Source: Actinernus sp. WN-2022
Taxonomy: Eukaryota > Cnidaria > Anthozoa > Actiniaria > Actinernidae
Assembly (NCBI GenBank): GCA_030867875.1
Contig: JAOWCC010001501.1
Span: forward strand, 30,152,792 to 30,216,791
Length of the DNA stretch: 64,000 nt
Direction: 5' to 3'
Of the stretch, positions 44,201 through 56,200 are shown piece by piece. Each line of letters begins with the position of its first letter. Within the stretch, counting starts at the first letter, position 1. The notes below the pieces were generated by a model that was given only the letters and a program-made list of their open reading frames with translations, had not been told where the DNA came from and made no database searches. A program made the position numbers and the translations under genes.

Positions 44201-47200
44201 AACATTTTTCAATAACTCGTACAAAGACAGGAAACAGACATTTTTGGGGAATAACCCTATATATTAATAATAGTATAAAAGAAGGAGTCTCTTACGTACC
44301 TTCACAAAACAACAATATATTATGGTGCAAGTTAAACAAGAGCTACTTCCATATGGAGAAGGATATGTTTATCGGCACTGTATATTTTAGCCCGGATAAC
44401 TACGAAAAAGCGAATAAGGAAGACTACATCTCAGACCCTGAAGAGGAAATAACACAATTTGCTACGAAGGGGGACATAATTCTACAAGGTGACTTTAATG
44501 CGCGAACAGGTGAGATAAATGAATATATTTTATTAGACGATGATAAATATTTTGACCTGCCAGATGATTACGAACTTGATGTTCCATTCAAAAGATACTC
44601 ACAAGACAAAAACAGCATTGATAGGAGAGGCAAATTACTAATTGAAGCGTGTACTGAAAATAATTTAAGAACACTTAACGACAGAATAATAGGTGATTAT
44701 ACTGGAAAGAAAACCTGCTTCCAATATAACGGCAGCAGTTTAGTTGATTACGTCATTAGCAATGCCAGGCATCCTCCCTTATATCCAGTTCTTCAAAGTT
44801 AAACCGCTTCAACCAGATATCTCTGACCATTGTCAAATATCATACGGCCTTTAAGATAAACAAACTTAAGTATTCAAAACAAAAACAATGCACTAGTGAA
44901 TTGCATCCTCGCTTAATATTTAATGACAATACAAAAGACAAAATTCCAACAATTCTCGAATCGGAAGAATATAAATGCAAATTCGAGAGTATCATCAATG
45001 AATTTTATGCTAACGAACCGAACTCAGTATGTGCAGTTACAGAAAAATTCACAAAGGTTCTCATTGAAATTAGTGAAAAAGCGGGAATGAAATACCAAGT
45101 AACCAATCTAAGTAAATGAAGAAACTCGAAGCCAGATTGGTTTGACGAAGAATGTAGTGCAGAGAAGGAGAATCTGAAATCACTAGGGCATAAAGTCTGC
45201 AGTAGTCATAACGATGATGAGCTAAGGACGAACCTATTCATTAAAAAGAAGCGTTTTAAAAAGTTGTGTAAAAATAAGAAAGCCCATTGCAATCAATGCT
45301 CGCCTGAAAGAGCTAGATTTCAAAAATCCAAAGAAAATTTAAAAAACATTTTCCAAATAGGAAAAAATCGGGACAAACAGTGCTACCCTGTGGAATTAGA
45401 AGAATTTCACAAACATTTTAAAGAAGAAAATATTTCTGAAATAAACCCTATACCTAGCAGTCCCACAGAGCAAGGTCCATTAGACTACGAAATAACAAAT
45501 AAGGAGATCAGAGATTCCATAAATAAACTAAATAACAACAAAGCACCTGGGCACGACAACATTTTAAATGAAATTTTAAAATATGGCAAAGATAGTCCAA
45601 TAATACAACTAAGATCACTCTTCAATATAATTCTAGCCCCAGGCAAGTACCCTCAAGAATGGAATATGGATTCATAATCCCCATTCATAAAAAGGGAGAT
45701 CGTTCGGACGTAAATAACTACAGAGGCTTTACTTTACTTTCCGCGCTAAGTAAAGTATTCACTTTAGTCCTCAACCATGCATAGATTAACCGAATATTTG
45801 GAGAGTAATGGAATTTTAAAAAAAGAACAGGGTGGTTTTAGAAAACACCACTCCACAGTGGATAGTATTTTTATACTAAAAACTCTCATCGACAAATACG
45901 TTAAGAGTAAGCCTAAAAAGAAAAACAATGTTCTGTTTTCCTGTTTTGTTGATTTCAAAAAGGCATTTGATAGCATACCTAAGGAAAAACTATTTAACAA
46001 AATACAAAAAGCGTGAATCGAAGGTAATTTTTATAGCGTTCTACGAACTTGTACTCGTAATGATTTTTCAGCAGTTAAGATAGGTAATGTAAAAACAGAG
46101 AAATTTAGATGCCATATTGGCGTTAAACAAGGCTGCATGCTTAGCCCTACGCTGTTTAACTTATTCATTAGTGACCTACCCGACAAATTCGAACAATCGG
46201 GTGTTGAAGAGAGAGTCATACTAGGAAATAACAATATGAATTGCCTCCTTCACGCAGATGACTTAGTCCTGCTATCAACAACCTCTAAAGGCCTTCAAGA
46301 TCATTTAAAGACACTTGAGGATTACTGTAACAGTAACCGTCTGGAGGTTAATATTACAAAAACTAAAGTAATGATCTTCAACAATAATGGCAAAAGAATG
46401 AATAAGTACAAATTTTACTTTAAAAACAATCAATTAATAAATACTCATATGTCGGTAACTTTAGTTTAGCCAAACAAGAACTAAAAAAACTGCGATGAAG
46501 GCATTGTACAAAATAAGGAAGGAAACCGGTGTCCACTTCAGATCGAACGTAAGTCTATCATTCTGTAAAACTATTTGACACGCTAGTTAAACCGATCTTA
46601 CTCTACGGGAGTGAAATATGGGTAGCAGATGATAAAGACCGCCTGAATCAAAATGACCCACTCGAGAACGTACACGTGAAATTCTGTAAAGTGTTGCTTG
46701 GTACCAGGAAAACATCTGCCAACAATGGATGTAGGGCGGAACTGGGTTGATATCCAATTAAATTAGAATCTACTTTTAGAAGTATACTTTTAAAATAAAT
46801 CAATGTTGCTTAATTATAGAAAGGAACTGAAAAGGGAGTCGTTTTCCGGCGCCCTTGGTTTCAGACGGCTGGAACAATCAGCCGCATATTAGCGAGAACT
46901 GCGAACAGCAGGATTGAAGTCTGTATCATTTGAATGTGTGGCAGTATATAAACTTTGAGACAAATGATTTGAATAATCACTCGCCGAAAATGAGAAACAT
47001 CGGCTTGAAAGAAAAACCGACTAAAAAGTATGGACAAAAAAGAAGAAGAACTTATTATTTACCGATACATTTTAGTTATTCTTATTGAAAAAGTGGTTCT
47101 TTTTCTGATACCTAACTGTCAAAAGCGAGAGTTCAGTGGATGAGATTAAAAAACAATAGCTCGATCGTTTGGTGTGTTACAACAGGGGCAACACTGTAAC

Positions 47201-50200
47201 AGTTGTAAGTATTTGTTGGCACTGGTTACCTAGGCATGTCAATTTTTGTTGCTTTATACTTCCAAAGTCGTGCAATACCAATTCTCCTACCTTCACAAAT
47301 GAACACTTGTTTGCTGTTACATGGTCCATGCATCGTTCAAGTGCCATCCGTTCCATTTTGAATTCCATTTGTGCGCATTCAGCAGGCTTCCACAACGTCC
47401 GTCGCCACTCGGCTCATTTGGTCCCCATAAGAGTTTGTTCACCCCTCTGCCGTTAATATAGCGCCAGCCCCAACCCACATATTTAAAATGGCCAACATGC
47501 GGGAATTGGTTCTTTTCAGCACTGAGATGAAATGCGAGAGCGTTGATTTGTGATCTGCCCCTTAGCACAGCAAGCCGCCCGTGTTCCGTTCTACAGCTTT
47601 TCACGGCATTTCTCCATGTCACCTTCGTGTTAAGGTGTAACTTATAACAACCGTCTCCAATGAATTGAAAACCGGCAGAACATGGATCTGTAAGAAAATA
47701 ACCAAGTTTTAATATTTTTAACCTCACAGTTGATCTTTTAGAAGAAAGTGAGTTGCTATTGTTTGTTTCTATCAATTTTCTACATTTTCTTTGTCTTATT
47801 TTCCCATATCTGCATGTATACCATTGTGGATTACGCTCAACTGTTAAATTTATTGTCTGCATTGTTTTATCTTTATTGTTGTAGATCGAATAAATTCTTA
47901 TTTTTAGTTAATATAAAATTTACTGTAGTCCATTTTGTCCCATGTCCACTTAATTAAACAATGTTGATACCCCCTTCCCCAAAACATACACCGACACACA
48001 CAAGCATATCTTATTCTCTCTTTACCTTTCTACAAAAAAACGAGCCTCTGCCACTTTCTGCAGCTGAAGTGCAGTTTTTCTGTTGAACTGTCGTTCGACA
48101 CTCCCCTGTTAAATTTGTACAACTTTTAAATATTTAGCAGCCCAAACCTCTATCCTCTTACGCTTTGACTGATTCGATTCGATCTAACGCCATTGTCGTT
48201 CTTCTTTTAAGATGAGTGTTGAACGAACAAGTTGAAATCAAAGCAAGGCGATAATTCTGCAATCAGACTCCTTTCTAGACGTACTATTTCAAAGACGAAT
48301 TCTTATGTTTTAACAGTGGTTCCAGATGCCGAGAAAACGACGAACTCAGAGGGGAGCATGCAGCCCCGAGGGTTTTATTGTTTTCGAGGTATTTGGAATC
48401 CCCTGATGCATGAAACATGAAGAATAACTTCTCACATGAATGACAATAACACGCCAGCGCCAGTGGACAGAAGAAGGGAGAAGAAGTGGAGAGGTCAATA
48501 AGGATGAGAATGAGAATGATGAAGAAGAAGAAGAAGAAGAAGAAGAAGAAGAATTAGAAGAACAACAATTAGAAGAAGAACAATCAGAAGAAGCCGAAGA
48601 ATTAGAAGATGAAGAATTAGAAGAAGAAGAATTAGAAGAAGAAGAAGAAGCAGGAGCCCTGGAATAGGAATATATAGGAATAGGGACAGAGATAATAATC
48701 CATATTTTCTTAAACCTCTCTTTAAGCCATACCATGCATGATGTAATCCCTGTTACTTGGTTTCATGAATATGTAGCTTAAGAAATATCACTATAGTGTT
48801 GGAAATCTGATCAACCACTAGTCAGTTTGAACTAGAGTTTCACCAGCGTATCAAAGCTCATACACGGGACAGAATACAGTCCAATGATTAACTAAAAAAT
48901 ATATTAATTATTCATGAGTTTGAGAAGTGTTATTCAAAAGCAATTCTGATATTGCATATATGTACATAAGTTGAACTGAATCGTGTCAGTGTTGTTGGTT
49001 CTTGTAAAGGTGACCGCACAATTCGCAGGTTTGTGATGTACATGTATATTTCGTAAAGAGAGGCGAAACAATAAACACTTAATGACTGGTCCCGAGGGAA
49101 ACAGTGAATTTTGTTTCCCTGAGATCCTCGATGTTCCCAGAGACGGAGTCGAGCCGGAGTCGAGCCGGAGTCGAGGGGAACATCGAGGATCGAGGGGGAA
49201 ACAAAACTCACTGATTCCCGAGGGGACAGTCATTAAGTTATTTGTTATATAGACATAGGTTTTTCTAGAGGCAAAGGTGTGCATAAATACAGGACCTACC
49301 TGATACGAGAAAGCTGCTTTTCAACACAAAATGCTGCCAGCATCGCTACGCCATTTTTTTATTGTCGTTTTGTGTCTTTACTGCACTTTTTTAGCTACTA
49401 ATTTCTCATTCTCGCGCTTGATAAAGATGTAAATTGTTTCTTCGGAGCTGGTTCCATTTTTAAAGCTTTCTTTGATGAAAAATGGTCAGCTTTTGATGAA
49501 GATGTAGACGTTTTGGTAAACAAATATTTCCCGCCTTTAGCTAGCCAGTGGCGCGCGACAATCACACCATCTTCTGTCACGATGTGATCACGTGGCGGGA
49601 AACAATTGATGAATTGTTGCCCGCGCGGGAAACATTGAATTTTGATGACTGCCACGTGACCCTGAATCTAGCTGCCAATGATAGCGTACATTGTGTCTGG
49701 AAAACTTATGGCTATGTAACAATAGTTGTGGTTACACACACCGTGGTAAAAGTATATTGTAATTTCCCTAGGTAATTTTCCACATGGTCGATATATCCTG
49801 GGTTTCGGATTACCAAGGGAATGCGGTTACACACATTTTTCTGTCCCGTGGTGAACTGTTGACCCGTGTTCTAAAGGTGAATGAATTCAACGATTTATAC
49901 TTAACATCGAAGCACGAAATCAGCCATAGTTGAGATCCAAGTGGTGAAAGCGACGATCTCAGAGAGATTATACTCGACTACGACCGAAACGATTTTACTA
50001 GACAAGAACTAGACAAAAATGAGACAAGCACGGGGGTATTTTCTGAGTCTTGTCAAATACATGCTCGTGATTGGTTAAGTCATCTTGGGGATCATAAAAA
50101 TATTGTTCACGAGGCAGGCGGTGTCGGACACGCATCGCAAAGCACGATGGGAGAAAATGTAAAATAGCCTCATTTCAACACGGTTGTCGAAGCGTGAAGA

Positions 50201-53200
50201 GCTCTTAAGTCCAAGTTACTAGCTTCTTATTATGACTGAATTCAATGTAATAGTCTTTATTTAATCTTAGATATGATAGTTTTTACGCAATTTTATCGAT
50301 AAGTATTTTAACAAATTTATAGTTTCTCCTAGTTTAACTAATTCTAATTTATTTGTAAATATATGTTGAAAAGCCCTTCTGGAAACTTATATTAAAGATA
50401 TGTAAACTCTGATCTCCGACTTTTGGTCCGTTCTTCCTTATCTTCGCGGCGTAACATCTGAAGAAGCTCTTCTCTTTTCGGGAATAAATAGTGCCTGAGT
50501 TGATCAGGGATATTTCTCTATTCACAAAGGAGCAATGTGATGTGCAGCGGACTTATTAATAATATTCAGGGAAAGTAACTTTATGGTGAGTTGTCAAGTT
50601 TTTTACAGTAATAAATTATTTCTTTCTTTCCCTGAGTTTAAGCCAGCTTTTCGAATTTTCTTGTTATGTCGAGCGATAATACTGATTAGTGTTCGACGGC
50701 CTGCGAAAACCATCAACTTACGCAAGGTTTATGACATGTCTTAGACTTTCTTGAACAAGGTATTGGTGTGACTTGTTGAGACTTGTGTATAGAGGTAGTC
50801 GGCTAACTCTGTTGCCACCCAATTCAGATCATGTGATGTAAACACACATTACTCTGGAGAATTGACTCTTTGAAAATTAGTTTTATTCAGATAGGCATGA
50901 CTGCATTATTAGAATGAAAATGGAATAATTCCCCAGAGTAGCATTTGTTTACATCACATGATCTGAATTGGGTGGCAACAGCATTAGCCGATTACCTCTA
51001 TTGGTTTATTTGGTGTTGTCCCTGCCGCGAGACTGTTTTGAAGGCATACTTTGTAAGAAAATTAAACTTTTAAGCATATACAGGTTGTTTTGAAATTTGA
51101 AAACATTCCGGCATAGATCTATTTACAGTTACAGACAGCCCCAGCGATGTCCCTTTACAACTACAAGCTGATTGATTTTGATTTAATTTTTGTAAGGTAA
51201 AGGGAAGTTCGTTGCAATATATTTCCTAGAATCATTGTGTTTGGACCTTAATTATTCCATGGTCTGTTTTAGAGGACTTAGAGAGATTTGGGGCATTTTA
51301 CGGTGAATTTACAGAGCTTGGAAGGAGATTTGGTTGAGATCGGCAGTTGCTAAAAATATCCTTGAATTTGTCAATGGCCGGATACTAGGTACCGGTACTG
51401 TGAACCTCAGGAGTTTTTCAAAAATAGCAATAGTTTTCAAGATATTTAAGGTAAAACAGTCAAACCGTTTTCATTATGTTGGTATATAAATTGGCTGTCT
51501 ATGAAAGAAAGTTCAAAAAATTTCCAACCAATACAGCAAAGATACAGCGGTTATAATCTGAACTGGCCGGACACGATACTGGGCAACATGCTGTACACAG
51601 TCAGCGGAGTAAGACATGGTCGTGATCTGCATGAACTTCAAGGTCAATTTTCTCCGTTAAAACGACCCCTTGACCTTTTCTGTATGTTTATCATTAAAAG
51701 TACCTCGCTGTGTAATATAATAGTGAATTCCCATCTCTGAACGTAGTAAATAGACCTTTTGAAGAGCACTCGATTCAACTCATACACAACACGAACGGTA
51801 AAGACGAAGACGTGATTAGATTCAGATTTAGGTACTTAAAATGTCTTATCTGCTCTTGAAACTGACGTCATCCAAGCATTGTTTATATGTTTCCCTTGTC
51901 AGTTTCAGTAAGGATATGAATAATATTTTCAGAATATTCCGATACTGTACAAAAGAAAGCACATACAATGTCCTCTCTGAACAGAAAACGCTTCACAACT
52001 TTAGAAGCACTCTGATTGGTCAACTTGAGTCACGTGAATCGTGTCCGACACCGCCTGCTCACGTGGTAGGTAAATGTCATGGGTTTTTCTATTGTTCTAT
52101 TTGATGTATCCATGGAAATTCACCAAGGGAAATTTACCTCGGGAAATTACGGTCACACACACCGAGACAACTTTCCCGTGGTAAAATGGCTATTTACCAC
52201 GGGAAAATAGCTGTGTGTAACCGCAACTAATATGTAGCTTTTCTAGTTTCTATTAGGCTTCCTCGCCACTACTGTATTTCAATAATAAATTTAGATTTAC
52301 CTGTACTGTTTCGAACATTTATATTGTTGATCGAACATTTCTAATGTAAGAAGGTACTCTTATTTTATTAGCTATATATATATATATATACTATATATGG
52401 TGACAATAAAACATAAAACAATAGTTTGGCTTGTAGTGGAGGTTTTCTTTTGTTTCTCCTTTGTTTCCTGGTTGAGAACACAAGATAGAAAGAATTTGTT
52501 CAAAAAGTGAAATAAACTATCAGGAGTGTCGAAAATGTTGTACATTAATTCGAATTCTTTGGTTTTTTTCCCTGAACATTGACTTTACGGACGTTTATCA
52601 TTTTCAGACCGCTAGTTATGGTATAAGGGTAATCGTTGTGGAATAAAAATAAATCCTGAGCGAAATAATAACAAAGCAATTTCAGCAAATGAATATTTTC
52701 ACAAAGCCAGGAGCCCATAACCAGGAGCGCCATGTCTCCTATACAGGTGTCACAGCGTTTTACAAGTTGGGCTATTTTTACATTATGTTCCCCGCGAATT
52801 GGTGGGTTGCACCGTTCGCTACTTTTGTTATAACAAATAAGTTGGCTGCTACGCTTTTGTTATTTTATTCCCTTAGGAATAATTGGAGCTCAACAATAGC
52901 GGGAAACCGTTCTAAAAATAACCTAACTTGTGAAAACGCTATGACATATAGGCCTACTATGCGGGATGGACGCTCCTAGTTATGGGCTCCTGACAAAGCA
53001 CAGCTCGCTCGACCAATTAGGATTTTGCATGAACTTTCGTATCCGTCTGAAGAAAAAGAAAATTGCCTGCATTTCAGTTACATGTATACCATCCCTCATA
53101 CCGACGTAGGTCGTACGGATTTGTGGTCTGAGAGATTTCCAAGTTTTTCTGAGTAAATTAAAATCATGACACCTCGTCCATTTTACACAATAATTAATAT

Positions 53201-56200
53201 AATTGATTACCTCCAAACTATGTCTGACTTTTTGATATTTGTTTCTACTGATTAGGTTAACTTTTTAAGTAATGATTCAGCTAAGAACTATAGCACAATC
53301 CACTGTTCTACAATGATCCTCCCTCACATAGGATGCTCGTGTGTTGTAGAATATAGATAAACTGGGCGATAGGGATGAATATTATGAAATAAAGTTTATA
53401 GAAAGTGCTTGTTTCATTCCATTTTAATGAGGAAATCCTTTTCCAACCAATAGCCGAACACAAAAGCTACGTAACTGGCACATTTGATAAGGTTCCTCAC
53501 ATACGTTTCCTTTATAAACGACATATGGAACCACCATGTAAATCATTTCATCAAACTTAAATAAAATCAGAGAAAATGATACTTCACTCTTACTTTTTGG
53601 ACAATTTTTATGTTTAAACCAATATAAATACACAATTAACACATCACTGCATTCTTTGCCGTTGGTGCTATCGTTCTTACATGAAACATTACTTAAGTTA
53701 TTCGTTGATCTATTTTCATAATCTACTTACTCTGACAAATGAAACCATGCTTATTGTTACATGACTCATCATTCAATTTCCATCCATGCCAGTTTGCATT
53801 CCATTTCAGTGTGCGCATTCAGCAAGACTCCGCAAGTTCTGGTACGTTCTACCTGTTTTGATTCTGAATTTTTTTAAAGTTTCCTTATAACAAAACTACA
53901 AACAGAACACCCTAAAATCGAAGAGCAATACCGTGTGAATGTTCTGATATGCTTTTCAAACGTGTCAATAGAGGTGGCAAAGATCAAAGTGGATTACAAA
54001 TTTAAAAGCTCAATCTGTAATCTAGATTTCGTTTACAGTGAACTGATTTCAAATTGCTCTAAATTCCTTTTAAAGTGCCCCTAACTTCATTTTAGTTGTA
54101 GGCTATAATGAAAACTGAGGATGAATGAAAAAAAAATATTGGTGTATATAACCCCTGATTTTTAAATCGTCCCGGGAATTTTGTTTCACGACCGCGCAGT
54201 TTGGGGTCTTGGTCGAGTGACGTAGAGGAGGCCAAAAGCTATTGCCCACTAGCATTTGTTGTAGTTTCTATTGTTATGGATTCCTGGAGCCTGTTGTTCA
54301 AAGGGTGGATAACTTTTAAATATCCATCGGATAAATCCTTATCCATTGCATAAGTACCAAACTAGCTTATTTTATCCACTCGATAAGGATTTATCCATTG
54401 GATAAAGTTATCCACCCTTTGAACCACCGGACCTGATCTGACGTCACACACAATGCACGATGCATTAGCCATTTCGTAAACTACAAAAAGACTGGAACCG
54501 AGTGTGCATATTTATACGAATTCGAAACCAATGTTATTCTATTTAAAAATTGAACTCCACCACAAGAAAGACCACACGGAAGTATTATGCTTATCGAGTT
54601 TGAAGCCATTTGAGGAACTGACTCGGAAGTGTTTTAAAGTTTTTGGGGACGGCATACCGCCATACCATACTGAACCAGGAGCCCATTACCAGGAGCGTTC
54701 CTCTGTTATGGGTTGGGTCCCCAGCACAGAGGTAGATGAGGCTATTTTTAGATTCGAAATTCTCGGTCGTGAAAAGAGCCGGGTCGCTTTTCTCCTTTAT
54801 TAACCAACTTGAACAGGTTGTAGACAATCAAGGATTCACACACAAAAATATTTTTTTACAGAATTAGTGCACTAAAGATTATGACGATTTAAATAAATAA
54901 AATAAAACCTTATGGGTAGGGGCACTTTAAAAGCAGTCTTTTTCATCCACCCGAATCTTTGCCATCCTTCATCAAAATTGTCTCAAATTTTCTCCAGTAT
55001 ACCTGAAAAGCATACTCTGCTAATCTGAGTAGTTATTTTTGTCTTTCATCACAAGAAAGTTTACCATTTGGGGATTGGCGGTGCCCCTTTATGGAGAACT
55101 CGTGGATACAATGTTAATTGTATTTTTTAGCAAGAGTTCACTGTGTGTGGTTCCCAAAAAATATCAATATCCCCTTCCCCTGCCTTTTTCTTGAGGGAGG
55201 AGGTGTTGGATCTCTCCAATTCCTGGAGCTCTAGCACTTTCCTACTCCTTCGAATTTCAATGGCTTTTATGTTATTGTTCGGTAGTAAGGTCTGTAATGT
55301 AATGAAATTTGACACCATAGAAATACCTTTCATAAACATAATTTCGACACTTGAGTTGTCAATCGGTATCAGTTGTAGATGAGTGAAAAGTTTTATTGTG
55401 ACTGCAGAATTTAAACTAGACAAGATATTGGTAATGCCTATCACACTCTGAGAATCACTGGTGTCTGTATGGTTAGCTCAGTTGGGAGAGCGCGGCTCTG
55501 TCGTGCGGGAGTTAGCCTGCTACACCAGACGTATTTTTCACTAATGAATTCGAAAAAAAAGTAACGTCTGCTTGCATAAACTAATTAAGCGCTCGGGTAA
55601 GCACAACATCAGCACTGTTGTTCTATTTTTCTGCCCAATGAGAGCTATTGTTGGATATTTTTTAATTGGTATGCCATGCATGCAACAGTTGCGAACTCTC
55701 AGCTACGAACTTTCAGCAGAGCGTTAGAGGTGATCTCGCTCCGTTAATTCGCTTAGAATTTTTGTGTCAAGCGATAGAGGTAATCTCGCTCAGAATTTTT
55801 GTATAGATCCGCTTAGAACTTTAACGGAGCAACTGGGGTGACCTCGCTCAGTTTATTTGTTTTAGAAATGTGTTACGACTGGAGCGATCGCGACCTCGCT
55901 CATTTAATTCAATTCAGGATTTGTTCAGAGAGCGACAGGGTTGTCGTTGCTTATTTAACTCGCTTTCAGATTTTTGTTTGTTTTGAGAGCGACAGGGTTG
56001 TCCTCTCATTTAGGGTAGAACATATGCCTATGGCGCCCTTAAAATGTTCTTAAAGTACGTAGAGCAGAGTCAGGGGGGTTTCTCAGTGTAAGCATGTCCT
56101 GAAATTGTTAAAGCAAAAGTGCACTTGAAAACACTTGAAAACTTCGCTAAATTCTCCATTAAGTTCAGGTGTATTTAGACTCGTTCTATTAATGATTTGG

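Larger units (their letters stand above)
41600..47055 (+). mobile_element. Degenerate LINE retrotransposon (CR1/L2-like), about 5.4 kb
   Basis: Plus strand, antisense to the lectin gene and within its intron. Order: ORF1 start (41616), coiled coil, three 93-bp repeats, SGNH-esterase fold, then ORF2 with AP-type endonuclease and reverse transcriptase, and a C-terminal segment ending about 46.8-47.05 kb. Esterase-type ORF1 proteins are known from CR1 and L2 LINEs. At least six frameshifts or stops and one MITE insertion make it inactive. The exact ends are uncertain and no terminal tail or target duplication was found. Confidence 0.88.
53930..55095 (-). repeat. Dispersed repeat T, copy split by insertion
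   Basis: 55095-54931 and 54073-53930 are the two halves of the repeat at 37337-37610 in reverse orientation. Between them sits the 853-bp TTAA element. Confidence 0.72.

Noticed and set aside
48440..48667. Glu-rich protein frame
   Set aside because: It is a GAA/GAG microsatellite with no start, splice or homologue support.
55127..55444. 105-codon minus-strand frame ending in EGDIDIFWEPHTVNSC
   Set aside because: It looks protein-like but I cannot assign it to any family, and it has no clear exon borders; it lies next to a repeat nest and may be repeat-derived.
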